From the NCBI GenBank assembly GCA_005843825.1, contig SZXX01000027.1:20759-84758 (forward strand): DNA of 64,000 nt. The letters are read 5' to 3'. The stretch's first letter is position 1, and every line of letters starts with the position of its first letter. Both the position numbers and the translations under genes were made by a program. The notes under the pieces were generated by a model. The model searched no databases and was not told where the DNA came from. It was given only the letters and a program-made list of their open reading frames with translations. This DNA is from Chlorobium sp. (lineage in GTDB: Bacteria; Bacteroidota; Chlorobiia; Chlorobiales; Chlorobiaceae). Below, piece by piece: positions 35,957 through 44,707 of this stretch.

Positions 35957-36412
35957 TCAAGCAAGTTCTCCTTCCATTGGGAAGCCTGCATGAGCCCATT
36001 CGATCAGACCGCCTGTATATACCTTGACATTTTTGTAACCATTTTTTATCAGTTTTTTAGCAACATTTCTGGCATTTCCGCAACTGGCCTCAGTGCAATA
36101 GACCACAATAAAGGTGTCAAGGGCTTTTTTCTGCCTGAAATCAGGAAACTGCTCGTCAAACCTGCTTTTGGAAAGAGAAATCGCTCCTTTGATATGTGAT
36201 TTGTAATAGACATACTCGGAACGTGCATCGACAAAACATACCGAATGACTGTCATAAAGGGCTTTAGTGGCAGAGAGATCGATTTCGCCGGTTCCCCCTT
36301 GCGCAACAGCAACAGATGCAGCAGCATGGAGTTGTGACAAGGAAGGGGAAATGCTTGAGAGCAATATAATAACAGCAGCGAACAGCTTTCTTCGTAATGT
36401 TTTTCCTTTCAT
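35957..36412 (-). CDS. Exported rhodanese-domain protein
   Basis: A protein of about 151 aa with a signal peptide (KLFAAVIILLSSISPSLSQLHA) and one rhodanese domain. The domain has CFVDARSEYVYYKSHIKGAI and the active-site loop VYCTEASCGNA with the sulfur-carrying Cys. It would move sulfane sulfur in the periplasm, fitting a sulfur-oxidising phototroph. ATGs at 36412 and 36427 are both possible; the first gives a usual Lys/Arg-rich signal start. It is followed by the MauE-like gene. Confidence 0.82.
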   Translation of the reverse strand: MKGKTLRRKLFAAVIILLSSISPSLSQLHAAASVAVAQGGTGEIDLSATKALYDSHSVCFVDARSEYVYYKSHIKGAISLSKSRFDEQFPDFRQKKALDTFIVVYCTEASCGNARNVAKKLIKNGYKNVKVYTGGLIEWAHAGFPMEGELA

Positions 36413-36524
36413 GATGGTTAAAGGCATGGTTTTATTTGGTTTTATATCCTGAATTATTTACCAAAAAACAAATAAAGGGGGTAAAAAAATCCTGACTTCG
36501 CCACATAAGCTAAATTCTCAGGTC

Positions 36525-36567
36525 AGCCGGCTTGTTCCTGCAGGTACCCGGACAAACTCTTTAACTC
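36525..36567 (-). pseudogene. Fragment of a second vapC C-terminus
   Basis: On the minus strand this reads ELKEFVRVPAGTSRLT, close to NNVKEFVRVPALQIENW in the intact vapC. About 20 bases (GGTACCCGGACAAACTCTTT) are shared exactly with 36766-36785. The fragment is cut off at a 35-bp palindromic repeat. Confidence 0.45.
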
Positions 36568-36602
36568 GTTTTGTTGGGGTTCAGGAATCACCCCAACCTA
36601 CA
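36568..36602. repeat. 35-bp dispersed palindromic repeat, copy 2
   Basis: Identical to the copy at 30733-30767. It abuts the vapC fragment. The rest of 36428-36732 holds no gene that I recognise. Confidence 0.75.
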
Positions 36603-36732
36603 TAGGTGCATTGAAGGGCGTGTCGTTTTATTGGCGGGGAAGGAGGGGAGACGATAGACCCTCAGGAGTTCGGGGTGACTGAAAAAGTTACTTGCAGGTT
36701 CGCACCGGGTTGAACTTCAGGGGAAAGGGGCG

Positions 36733-37137
36733 TTACAGATTTACCCAATTTTCAATCTGTAACGCCGGTACCCGGACAAACTCTTTAACATTGTTTGTAA
36801 CAAGAATCAATCCTTCACTGCGGGCATGCGCCGCAATATGAACATCGTTTACGCCAATCTGTTTCCCTGCTTTTGCAAGAACCGCGCGAATAGTGCCGTA
36901 ATGCTGAGATGCTTTCATCCCATAAGGCAACACCTCTAATCTGCAGCAAAAATCATCTATGGCAGCAAGGTTTCTGCTGACATTACTACTCTTCTCGGCG
37001 CCATATATTAATTCTGATAACGTAATAGCTGAAATAGCCATACGATCCGCATTCTTATTAAACACATCCAACACCTCTCTTGGGCGACGCTTCATCGTAT
37101 AAGTAACAATGTTGGTATCAAGGAGGTAGCGCAGCAT
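36733..37137 (-). CDS. vapC: VapC toxin, PIN-domain ribonuclease
   Basis: A 134-aa PIN-domain nuclease that cuts specific RNAs when free of its antitoxin. It begins MLRYLLDTNIVTYTMKRR with the first acidic residue in LLDTN. The later acidic positions are in ISAITLSELIYGAEKS and GVNDVHIAAHA. The start overlaps the antitoxin stop (TAATG), which is the usual coupling. Confidence 0.9.
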   Translation of the reverse strand: MLRYLLDTNIVTYTMKRRPREVLDVFNKNADRMAISAITLSELIYGAEKSSNVSRNLAAIDDFCCRLEVLPYGMKASQHYGTIRAVLAKAGKQIGVNDVHIAAHARSEGLILVTNNVKEFVRVPALQIENWVNL

Positions 37138-37370
37138 TATAATGCCTCGCGCTCTTCCTGTTCCTGTGTATCACGTTCTACCATAAAGTCGTCAGTAACC
37201 GTCAGCTCTCCCTGGAAAAAACTATCCCATGTCTGCCCGGCTGGAGAAATTATTCTCTCATTGCCTTTAGCTCGAATATTTACTTTTTTAACGTTTTCAG
37301 GCAAACGCAGTTCAGCTGGCAACCTGACAGCTTGAGAACGGTTATTCGTAAAGACGGTGCTGATAGCCAT
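37137..37370 (-). CDS. vapB: VapB antitoxin, AbrB/SpoVT fold
   Basis: A 77-aa protein beginning MAISTVFTNNRSQAVRLPAE, the usual VapB DNA-binding start, with an acidic C-terminal tail that would bind VapC. The ATG at 37370 is used because the longer frame from 37415 adds an unrelated leader. It should repress its own promoter. It stands directly before vapC. Confidence 0.88.
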   Translation of the reverse strand: MAISTVFTNNRSQAVRLPAELRLPENVKKVNIRAKGNERIISPAGQTWDSFFQGELTVTDDFMVERDTQEQEEREAL

Positions 37371-37507
37371 AGTAATTGAGTATAAAGAATTGGATATACC
37401 ATGTATATATAGCAAATAATAACTCCAAAAACAATGGTTCTTTAAAAGGCATTAAGCACTCTCTTACGGGGCCTTGACAGCAAGCATCTCGATGATGGGC
37501 GAGTGCT

Positions 37508-37963
37508 TTATTGGCGGGTTTTCCACCAGTCGTCCCCGTAATTGTAGAAAAGCTCTTCACCCTTCCGGATATTTCGGAGGGCATAGAGGATCATTTCCGG
37601 GCCAAGGGAGCTCTCTTCACGATAGTAAGCGACATTGGGGGTTGAAGAGTGGTTGAAGAGCATGCCGTAGCCCATAACCACAAGCCGGTCGGTTTCAACA
37701 TTGCCGTAGAATACGTAGTTGACCAGCTCGCCGCCTATATCTCGATCAGTGACCTCAATGGCAGGACATCGCTCGATAATAGCTTCCGCTTTGATGTTTT
37801 GCGCTGCAAAGGCACCCCTTCCGCTGACGGTTGAAGCGCTGATCACGACTGCTCCTCTTTTGATGGACGGACGTTTTACTTTGAGAAAAATGCCGATGGC
37901 AATACCAGCCGCCAGACCTGAGATGAGGCAGAGAGAAGTGATGACGATAAGGTTTGGTTCCAT
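37508..37963 (-). CDS. Membrane-anchored SET-domain protein
   Basis: A 151-aa protein with one N-terminal hydrophobic span (about 5-27) and a short SET domain: GRGAFA at 48-53, NHSSTPN at 104-110 and GEELFYNYG at 135-143 with the catalytic Tyr region. SET enzymes move a methyl group from S-adenosylmethionine to lysines. Here the pseudoknot motifs are present, but the domain is compact and has no post-SET cysteines. The protein target is unknown. A membrane-tethered bacterial SET protein is unusual. Confidence 0.78.
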   Translation of the reverse strand: MEPNLIVITSLCLISGLAAGIAIGIFLKVKRPSIKRGAVVISASTVSGRGAFAAQNIKAEAIIERCPAIEVTDRDIGGELVNYVFYGNVETDRLVVMGYGMLFNHSSTPNVAYYREESSLGPEMILYALRNIRKGEELFYNYGDDWWKTRQ

Positions 37964-38194
37964 TGGGTTATTCTAAAGGTCAGATGCTCTCATGGCTGTG
38001 ACAGCAAAATGTAACAATTTCTTTGATTTTAGCCTTTAGGGATGATGGCTTGTTGGTGATTAATCGGAATGATGGATATGAGTTGTTTTATCGAGCCAAA
38101 TATTGCCTTATGTTACGAGCAGAGACAAAATGGTATGAACATTTTCGTTAACTGAATTGGAGTTGCTATCGTTATTCAACAACGCCCTCTATCG

Positions 38195-39493
38195 GTGGTT
38201 ATTATTGGTGGGGGAGCAGCAGGGATGCTGGCAGCTATTGGCGCTCGACGGGGTGCTGAGGGTGCGGGTATTGAGTGTTCCATAACGATTTTTGAACGTA
38301 ATGCCCGGACGGGCACGAAAATCAGGATATCAGGGGGAGGGAAGTGTAATGTGACCCATCAGGGGACTCCTGCTGAACTGCTTGAAGCGGGGTTTCTTCG
38401 CATCAATGAACAGCGTTTTCTGCGGAACGCTCTTTACGGGTTTTCAAACAATGATCTTCTTGAACTCCTGCATTCGCGGGGAGTTGTAACTGAAGTCAGA
38501 CCGGACGGGAAGGTGTTTCCTTTAAGCGAAGACGCCTCTTCTGTAGCCATGGCTTTTGAGGAGTTGCTGAAGGAGTTGTCGGTTCAGCTGATCTCTTCCT
38601 GCAGGGTAAAGAGTGTTGAGCGAAAGGATGGGTCGTTTATGATCACTACAACCGGTGAGCCATTGAGTGCGGATGTTGTTATTCTTGCTACAGGCGGGGT
38701 CTCGTACTCAAAAACAGGCACAACGGGTGACGGTCTTGTGATTGCCCGAAAGCTTGGACATTCAATTAAAGAACCTTCGGCAGCGCTGGGACCGGTTTTT
38801 ACCCAGAAGGCACCTCCTGCATCTCTTTCTGGAGTATCGCTGCGTTCGGCAGGCCTGGTTGTGTCTGCCGGAGGGAAGAGTATTGAACGACGCGGTGACC
38901 TGCTTTTTACGCATCGCGGTTTCAGCGGCCCTGCTGCATTGTCGCTGTCGCGCGATATTGCAGAGCTGTGCCGTGAGTTTGGCAGTGCATCTCTCTTTGC
39001 TGATCTTTTTCCTGAGCACACTCCAGCTGAGCTTGATCAACTGCTTCTTTTGCATGCACGAAAACATGGAGCACAGATGGTTCGAAAGTTTTTGCAGACA
39101 TGCCCGATTGCTCCTCTCAAGAAGGGATTCGGAGAGGCACCGCATGGTACAATACCCACCGCTCTTGTTCCTTATATTATCCGGCACTCTCTTCTTGAAA
39201 TCGACATAACATGGAGTGGTCTGCACAAAGAGCTGAGGAAGTCGCTGCTTGAGGTGCTGAAAAGGTTTCCACTTGGAACTGTTCGTGCTGTACCGCTTGA
39301 TCAGGGTGAAGTATCTGCCGGTGGCGTTTCCCTTGGAGAGGTTAATCCGAAAACCATGGAGTCAAGGATTGTTCCCGGGCTTTTTCTATGCGGAGAAGTG
39401 CTCGACTATGCCGGCGAAATTGGAGGTTATAATCTCCAGGCGGCATTTTCAACCGGATGGATGGCAGGGTTCAATGCAGTGAAAAAGTGCTGA
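38195..39493 (+). CDS. BaiN/HI0933-family flavoprotein
   Basis: A 432-aa FAD-dependent oxidoreductase-like protein. The dinucleotide-binding start is VVIIGGGAAGMLAA, followed by the family phrase GTKIRISGGGKCNVTH, then VVILATGGVSYSKTGTTGDG, and at the end FLCGEVLDYAGEIGGYNLQAAFSTGW. The physiological substrate of most members is unknown. The start is the GTG at 38195; the frame is open a little further upstream (VIQQRPLS), so a non-ATG start slightly earlier is possible. Confidence 0.85.
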   Translation: MVIIGGGAAGMLAAIGARRGAEGAGIECSITIFERNARTGTKIRISGGGKCNVTHQGTPAELLEAGFLRINEQRFLRNALYGFSNNDLLELLHSRGVVTEVRPDGKVFPLSEDASSVAMAFEELLKELSVQLISSCRVKSVERKDGSFMITTTGEPLSADVVILATGGVSYSKTGTTGDGLVIARKLGHSIKEPSAALGPVFTQKAPPASLSGVSLRSAGLVVSAGGKSIERRGDLLFTHRGFSGPAALSLSRDIAELCREFGSASLFADLFPEHTPAELDQLLLLHARKHGAQMVRKFLQTCPIAPLKKGFGEAPHGTIPTALVPYIIRHSLLEIDITWSGLHKELRKSLLEVLKRFPLGTVRAVPLDQGEVSAGGVSLGEVNPKTMESRIVPGLFLCGEVLDYAGEIGGYNLQAAFSTGWMAGFNAVKKC

Positions 39494-39715
39494 GGGCCGA
39501 GTGCTGAGACGTGAGTGAAGGGAGTTGGCAGTTGGCAAAGGAAGATTCGGGAAATAGGGCTTATGGGACTCATGGGACCTATAGGACTTATAAAGGATGA
39601 GGTTGGCAGTCAAGAGTTAAGGGAAAAAATTCCGGGTACTGAAAGGAGTCTTTTCAATTCAGCACCCTGAACTTTTCTTCCTGCCAACTGCCAACTGCCA
39701 ACTGCCAACTGCCTC
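39494..39715. repeat. Intergenic repeats: 7-bp tandem TGCCAAC and inverted copy
   Basis: Four copies of TGCCAAC lie in tandem at 39682-39713 and the inverse GTTGGCAGTTGGCA at about 39524-39537, so a long stem can form between the convergent genes. GGGACTCATGGGACCTATAG (about 39563-39582) belongs to a short-repeat type also seen at 49930. Confidence 0.6.
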
Positions 39716-40648
39716 TCACGAGCAGGAATAAGCCGGCTCTTTTGTGGCGAGATCCATTTTTCTTAGTTCAAATCTGGTGTGTTCGAGGTCGAAGGTGAAT
39801 TTCGGGTTGTCGTGAAACATTACCAGTTTCTTGTCGAATCTCACTTTCATGGGGATGCTCACCTTACGCTCATCGCCACAGACGTTGTTTTTAACACCGG
39901 GATGAAAAAGTTCGGCTTCCTGTTCCTTGACGGTGACATGCACTGCATGATCGACGGTACTGAGCGCCTCAATTGAGCCATCTTCAGAGAGCTGAACAGA
40001 GTTGATGTCGCCGTGTATCCCGTTCGGTTCGTTATCCCAGGAGGTTATGACGCCTATCGGGGTAGAAATATCTATTTTTTTCTGAGGCTCAAACGAGCGG
40101 ATTGCTCCTGATTCATAGAAAGCCAAGCCTTTACGTACGATTATCTCACCCATCGGGGTTGTAACCGTAAGGGTCTGTCCAGGCCATAGGGTTATACTTT
40201 TCAATGCACCGCTTTCGTAGAACTGAAGACCGATCAGCTTGGCTGTCAGTGTTCCAACCGGTGAGTTGAAGGTGATGTCATCGGCAAGGGCGAATTCGTT
40301 TTTCCATGACCAGAAACCGCTCAATTTGCCGTCGAGCGAAAATATTCTTTTGATGCTCCCATTTTTATGAAAGGTAACCAGCTCAGCAGGAATGCTGCCA
40401 ACCGGTGTTTCAAGCATGGTTTGCGACTGCAGGGCAATGGATTTCAACGAACCATCCTTGTAGAAATACATCGGCTTGACTGAGCGTCGTCCCATGTCTT
40501 CGGCTTCATATTGCGGAACAAGAGTTCCGTAAGGGGTTTTGAGGCTGTTTGGTTCAGTTACAAGACAGCCATCCGTCTTGCCGTTTGAAAAGAGGCTGCG
40601 GAATTCCACTCCTGAAAGGTCGCCGTATATTGTGCTGACTGTAGTCAT
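39716..40648 (-). CDS. Repeat protein of unknown function, YwqK/MORN-like
   Basis: A 310-aa soluble protein made of repeated units of the form FYxxGxLKSIxL followed by TPxGxIxA: FYKDGSLKSIALQSQT, FHKNGSIKRIFSL, FYESGALKSITLWPGQ and FYESGAIRSFEP. Such units resemble MORN/YwqK repeats, which form elongated beta structures. The C-terminal 90 residues are not repetitive and have two Cys. There is no signal peptide. The ATG at 40648 was chosen; the frame is open to a TTG at 40678. Its function is unknown. Confidence 0.65.
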   Translation of the reverse strand: MTTVSTIYGDLSGVEFRSLFSNGKTDGCLVTEPNSLKTPYGTLVPQYEAEDMGRRSVKPMYFYKDGSLKSIALQSQTMLETPVGSIPAELVTFHKNGSIKRIFSLDGKLSGFWSWKNEFALADDITFNSPVGTLTAKLIGLQFYESGALKSITLWPGQTLTVTTPMGEIIVRKGLAFYESGAIRSFEPQKKIDISTPIGVITSWDNEPNGIHGDINSVQLSEDGSIEALSTVDHAVHVTVKEQEAELFHPGVKNNVCGDERKVSIPMKVRFDKKLVMFHDNPKFTFDLEHTRFELRKMDLATKEPAYSCS

Positions 40649-40835
40649 GATTATTGCATTTATTGATGTGTTGAACAAGCCTGCCCACTTATATCATGGC
40701 AATAACCGTGCCGACAATATTTATCCTATTTTAAGTGATTTTAAAATAATCAGTTAATAATTTCCAGCGTATAATATGTCTTTACGGAATACGCACAAAT
40801 TGGTGGGAATCGGAGGGTGATCTACATTATGGTAG

Positions 40836-40870
40836 GAAAAAGCCACAGAGTCTTTTGAGACCCTGTGGCA
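40836..40870 (-). terminator. Rho-independent terminator after the DinB-like gene
   Basis: On the minus strand GCCACAGGGTCTC and a complementary GACTCTGTGGC flank an AAAA loop and are followed by TTTTT. It lies 14 bp past the DinB-family stop. Confidence 0.8.
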
Positions 40871-40883
40871 GAATAGAGTGCTT

Positions 40884-41408
40884 TTATTTACCGTAGAGAT
40901 GCATTGTATTGACCGGCTTTCCCTGCAGTTTCAGGTAGTAGAAAAGCTGTGCCTTGTGCTGATTAAAATGATCAATCATGCCGAGCAGGCGTTTTCCAAG
41001 GTTGACAGGTGTCGGGTCCCACGGTGCCGAAACTTGTTTTGTGGAAAGATCTTCTTCGCTGCAGAGTTTGATAGAGTCCAGTGCAAGCTTTCTATCGGCT
41101 GTTAGCTTTTCAAGCGCTTCTTCAATAGAGTTTACAGCTTGAAGCTTCTCAGCCGGGGGAAGCTTTGATTCAGTTTTTTTGTCATTCATATCACTGTGAG
41201 CAGGCATTGCCCATTGGCCTGTAGTAAAACCTTTTATTGGCACTCCGCAGGACTGGCTGATGTGAAAGAGCAGTTGTCCTGTGGTCATCCAGTTATTGGT
41301 TTCAGACGGTTTCCATGCAAGATCTTTCTGGTCAAGAAGCTTTACAAGACGTTCGGTGACGGTAAAGGTTTCGGTGATTTGTTGTTCTAACAGTTCATGC
41401 CAGTTCAT
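40884..41408 (-). CDS. DinB-family putative metal-binding protein
   Basis: A 174-aa four-helix protein of the DinB/YfiT type, often metal-dependent thiol transferases or of unknown role. It begins MNWHELLEQQITETFTVTER. Metal-ligand candidates are H49 in TGQLLFHIS and the pair in IDHFNQHKAQLFYYL. A terminator follows. The substrate cannot be told from sequence. Confidence 0.75.
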   Translation of the reverse strand: MNWHELLEQQITETFTVTERLVKLLDQKDLAWKPSETNNWMTTGQLLFHISQSCGVPIKGFTTGQWAMPAHSDMNDKKTESKLPPAEKLQAVNSIEEALEKLTADRKLALDSIKLCSEEDLSTKQVSAPWDPTPVNLGKRLLGMIDHFNQHKAQLFYYLKLQGKPVNTMHLYGK

Positions 41409-41459
41409 ATTTAGCGATGTTAAATGTTTTAATGATGTAGAGGCGCTGTTCAGGCTCTC

Positions 41460-41732
41460 TTATTTGAATTTTGCTTTGGCTTTTCTGAATGCTTTTTTCA
41501 GATCGTTCATGGCCATTTCAGCGCCATATTTTACTTCATGCCAGGCATCCTCACTACTGTGAATGAGAACTGTTGTTTTCTCTGAGGCATGCTCCCGCTG
41601 CTTTTTCAACTCGTCGATGCGCTGATGAAGGGTTTTTGTGATTTTTTCAGCTTGTTTCTCCAGCTTCGCGATATCTTTGTCCCACGTTCTGAGCGTTCGG
41701 CTGAAGTTGTCGATGTAGGTTTTCCGGTTCAT
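41460..41732 (-). CDS. Small coiled-coil stress-type protein
   Basis: A 90-aa highly charged helical protein (DKDIAKLEKQAEKITKTLHQ and on) resembling the sll1863-type coiled-coil stress proteins. The C-terminus ends FRKAKAKFK. No signal or catalytic motif was seen. It is 51 bp upstream of the DinB-like gene on the same strand and may share its transcript. Confidence 0.65.
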   Translation of the reverse strand: MNRKTYIDNFSRTLRTWDKDIAKLEKQAEKITKTLHQRIDELKKQREHASEKTTVLIHSSEDAWHEVKYGAEMAMNDLKKAFRKAKAKFK

Positions 41733-41870
41733 GGTGCATTCTTTTATAGTGTTTGCTCATGAGTTAGTCTGATGCGTCAGACAATAACAACCGGCTTACT
41801 CCTTTATTTGTTCGTTTTTTCTTAGAAGCAGAATATGCGACTCGATTATTGAGTTACATATGAGCACTAT

Positions 41871-42350
41871 TTACTTTTTGAACAAATATCTTGTGGTGAT
41901 GGTCAGTTCAAGCTGTTTGGCGTTCAGGGTAAAAACTGAATCGTTGAATTTGGGGCCGCCCATTCCGATTTTTGGGTTGGTGGATATGCCGCATCCCTCT
42001 TTGGGCATGCCGAGCCAGTTTTTGTCCATTTTGCCGTTACCGTTTTCATCGTGCAGGGTGCTAATGGCGTAGGTGCCGTAGGGAACGTTTTCAAAGACAA
42101 AAGTATCCTCGGTGCTGGTAACTTTTTTAACAAGTGTGGAGTAGGAGATTTCTGGGGTATCGGGGAACCCTTTTTTCGATGCGTAGAGTGACGCACCAAG
42201 CATACCCTCAAGGCTTCTCAGCTCTGTTATGTGAACAATGATTTTTCCGGTCTGACTGGGGTCAACAGGTGTTTGAGGAACATTTTCGGCCATAAGCGGG
42301 GCAGTAGCACCAATAAAGAGTGTGAGGAGAAGGGTTAGGAGTGATTTCAT
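41871..42350 (-). CDS. Exported DUF2141-family protein
   Basis: A 159-aa protein with a signal peptide (MKSLLTLLLTLFIGATAPLMA) and a DUF2141 beta-domain: GKIIVHITELRSLEGMLGAS, YGTYAISTLHDENGNGKMDK and WLGMPKEGCGIS. Function is unknown for the family. The ATG at 42350 gives a classical signal peptide; the ATG at 42362 is the alternative. The 305 bp up to 42655 hold no gene; divergent promoters are expected there. Confidence 0.8.
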   Translation of the reverse strand: MKSLLTLLLTLFIGATAPLMAENVPQTPVDPSQTGKIIVHITELRSLEGMLGASLYASKKGFPDTPEISYSTLVKKVTSTEDTFVFENVPYGTYAISTLHDENGNGKMDKNWLGMPKEGCGISTNPKIGMGGPKFNDSVFTLNAKQLELTITTRYLFKK

Positions 42351-42655
42351 GGTTGTAAACATTCTTTTTGGGTTTCTGTGAGATCGGTGTTCTTGATTTT
42401 TGTTTTTCCGCTTTGGCCTATTGAGCAATATCGATATTCCGAAATTCCCTTACAAGGGTTGGCAGGAAGTTCCCATGATAGCTTCCTGTCAGAATAGAAT
42501 TTCAAGGTTACCCCTTCGTTACGTATCTTCCTTTCTGGATAGTATCTATTGGGTTGTAGTATCTTCAGTTTCTTTACCTCACTCGTATCAACTCAGTGTG
42601 AACTATCAGTGTAACTTTCAAGAGCTTCGGCAGCAATGGGGAGCTTGTCACGAAA

Positions 42656-43645
42656 ATGTCTGGGAAATTGGTGAATATCAAGGATGTTACGTTATCGGTA
42701 GCTGATGATGTGGAGGTTTTTCAGCGCAAGTACAAAGAGGTGCTTCATGCCCAGAATACTCTGGTCGACAAGGTTACCCGCTATGTATTGCGGCAGCAGG
42801 GAAAACAGATTCGTCCGGTACTGGTCATGCTTTCTGCTAAAATTTGTGGAGGGGTGACAGAGTCCAGTTATCGTGCAGCAATCATGGTTGAGTTGCTGCA
42901 TTCAGCCACACTGATTCATGATGATGTTGTGGATAGCGCTGAGATGAGGCGGGGTATCGCTTCGATTAATGCTTTGTGGAAAAACAAGATATCGGTACTT
43001 ATAGGAGATTATCTGCTTTCCAAGGGTCTGTTGTATTCTCTTGAATTCAAGGATTATGGTTTTTTACATATGGTTTCGGAAGCGGTACGCCGGATGAGTG
43101 AGGGAGAAATTCTTCAGATCCAGAAAACCCGCAGCTTGGATATTTCAGAAGAGGATTATTTGAGTGTCATTTCAGACAAGACGGCTTCACTGATTTCTTC
43201 GGCTTGTGCAATGGGTGCGATGAGTGCTACAACTGATGAGGGTGATATTGCCTCTTTGAAACGGTACGGAGAGTATCTCGGCCTTGCTTTTCAGATCCGC
43301 GATGATACGCTTGATTATACGGGGGATTCCAAAAAAACCGGCAAGCAGATGGGGATTGATATAAAGGATAAGAAAATAACTCTTCCTCTCATTTATGCGC
43401 TCTCTCGTGCTTCAACTTCTGAACAGAAAGCCATCCGCTCTATTTTGAAAAGTTCGCGTAAACGTGCTGTGAAAAGCAGTGAGGTTATAGCCTTTGTTAC
43501 CGACAAGGGAGGGCTCGATTATGCGACTCAGGTTGCAGAGGGTTTTGCAGAAAAAGCTGTTGCATCTATTCGTCCCTTCCCGGATGGCGCAGCTAAAACT
43601 TCGTTGCTGCAGCTTGTTGATTTTGTGATGAACAGACAGTATTAG
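42656..43645 (+). CDS. ispB: Polyprenyl diphosphate synthase, octaprenyl type
   Basis: A 329-aa trans-prenyltransferase that builds the side chain of quinones (menaquinone or chlorobiumquinone in this group). The first Asp-rich motif is LIHDDVVDSAEMRRG and the second FQIRDDTLDYTGD. QGKQIRPVLVML is the usual N-terminal substrate loop. GGAG stands upstream of the ATG. The chain length is not certain from sequence. Confidence 0.88.
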   Translation: MSGKLVNIKDVTLSVADDVEVFQRKYKEVLHAQNTLVDKVTRYVLRQQGKQIRPVLVMLSAKICGGVTESSYRAAIMVELLHSATLIHDDVVDSAEMRRGIASINALWKNKISVLIGDYLLSKGLLYSLEFKDYGFLHMVSEAVRRMSEGEILQIQKTRSLDISEEDYLSVISDKTASLISSACAMGAMSATTDEGDIASLKRYGEYLGLAFQIRDDTLDYTGDSKKTGKQMGIDIKDKKITLPLIYALSRASTSEQKAIRSILKSSRKRAVKSSEVIAFVTDKGGLDYATQVAEGFAEKAVASIRPFPDGAAKTSLLQLVDFVMNRQY

Positions 43646-43706
43646 AGCCTCTCTGATTATTACAGGCAGGGGTGTTGATTGAACATAAATAACCGTTAAC
43701 AGTGAG

Positions 43707-44441
43707 ATGAAAAAAAAGGTAGCTATAATCGTTCTTTTATGTATCGGGCTTGTGGTGATAGTCGACAAGGTGGTTATGCCTTTATATATTTCACAAGGAA
43801 CGGTGAAGGTTGTTCCTGATGTGCTGAACATGCAGTATGAAGATGCTTCGAAGAGATTGCGGCAGGCGGGCTTGACAGCTATAAAAAGTTATCATGTCAA
43901 ATATCTCAGTGGGGTCGATTCCAATATTGTGCTCTCCCAGATGCCTGAAGCAGGTGTTGAGGTGAAGCCCGGCAGAAATGTCTATTTAGTGGTCAACAAA
44001 CTTGAAAAACCGAGTTTTCCAATGCCTGATCTTTTAGGCAGGCCCGAATTGGATGCTCAAGAGACCGCTGCCCGTATGGACCTGAAGCTCCAGAATGTCC
44101 AGATCAGCTCGGTTACAAAGTCTGAAGAGAATGGAAGGGTGCTGAGCCAGTCAATTCCCGCTCAGACAATGGTGAAAGCGGGTAGTGCGGTATCAATTAT
44201 TGTCGGACGGTTTGAGGCTTCGGCTGAAGGGATGAAAAAGCTGACTGTGCCCGATGTTTTAGGAATGTCTCTTGATCAGGCAAAACAAGCCGTTGCTGAT
44301 GCAGGCCTTAAACTGGGAAAGGTCACTACTGAGTATTCAGCCTCCCTTGTGCCCAATACGGTTATCAGCCAGAAACCTGCTGTTAATGCTTACGTGTCGC
44401 CTGATCAACTGGTTGAACTGACTGTTGTAACGTCAGAGTAG
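43707..44441 (+). CDS. Membrane-anchored PASTA-repeat protein without kinase
   Basis: A 244-aa protein with a single N-terminal membrane span (KVAIIVLLCIGLVVIVDKVV) and three PASTA domains, beginning KVVPDVLNMQYEDASKRLRQ, FPMPDLLGRPELDAQETAAR and LTVPDVLGMSLDQAKQAVAD. PASTA domains usually bind cell-wall muropeptides at the ends of Ser/Thr kinases or penicillin-binding proteins. Here neither partner domain is present, so it may be a wall sensor or scaffold. Confidence 0.85.
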   Translation: MKKKVAIIVLLCIGLVVIVDKVVMPLYISQGTVKVVPDVLNMQYEDASKRLRQAGLTAIKSYHVKYLSGVDSNIVLSQMPEAGVEVKPGRNVYLVVNKLEKPSFPMPDLLGRPELDAQETAARMDLKLQNVQISSVTKSEENGRVLSQSIPAQTMVKAGSAVSIIVGRFEASAEGMKKLTVPDVLGMSLDQAKQAVADAGLKLGKVTTEYSASLVPNTVISQKPAVNAYVSPDQLVELTVVTSE

Positions 44442-44457
44442 CAGGGCTTCCAGAGGG

Positions 44458-44631
44458 TTACTTATAGTTGGCTTTCTTGTACTCATCCCGAAGATCTTTG
44501 ATGCCTGTTGTTCTATCGTTGCCGTCACTTATAAAGCCGAAATATTCCAGAATGATGCGAATAACCAGCCACAGGCCGGCAAAAAAAATTACAATTGATT
44601 CCCGGATAGTCGAGATACTTTTATTTGTCAT
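44458..44631 (-). CDS. 57-aa small membrane protein
   Basis: The minus strand from 44631 codes MTNKSISTIRESIVIFFAGL, then WLVIRIILEYFGFISDGNDR and a charged tail ending YKKANYK before a TAA at 44458. One hydrophobic span and an orderly polar tail suggest a real gene. It converges with the PASTA gene and lies after the DUF2934 gene's terminator. The family is unknown to me. Confidence 0.5.
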   Translation of the reverse strand: MTNKSISTIRESIVIFFAGLWLVIRIILEYFGFISDGNDRTTGIKDLRDEYKKANYK

Positions 44632-44650
44632 AAACAGAATTGAATGCTAT

Positions 44651-44684
44651 AAAAAAAGGCCACTCCCATAAGAATGGCCTTTTG
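44651..44684. terminator. Bidirectional hairpin terminator
   Basis: AAAAGGCCA pairs with TGGCCTTTT around CTCCCATAAGAA, with an A-run before and a T-run after, so it works on both strands. On the minus strand it ends the DUF2934 gene. Confidence 0.75.
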
Positions 44685-44707
44685 AATTCTAAATGGAGAA
44701 CTGCAAC

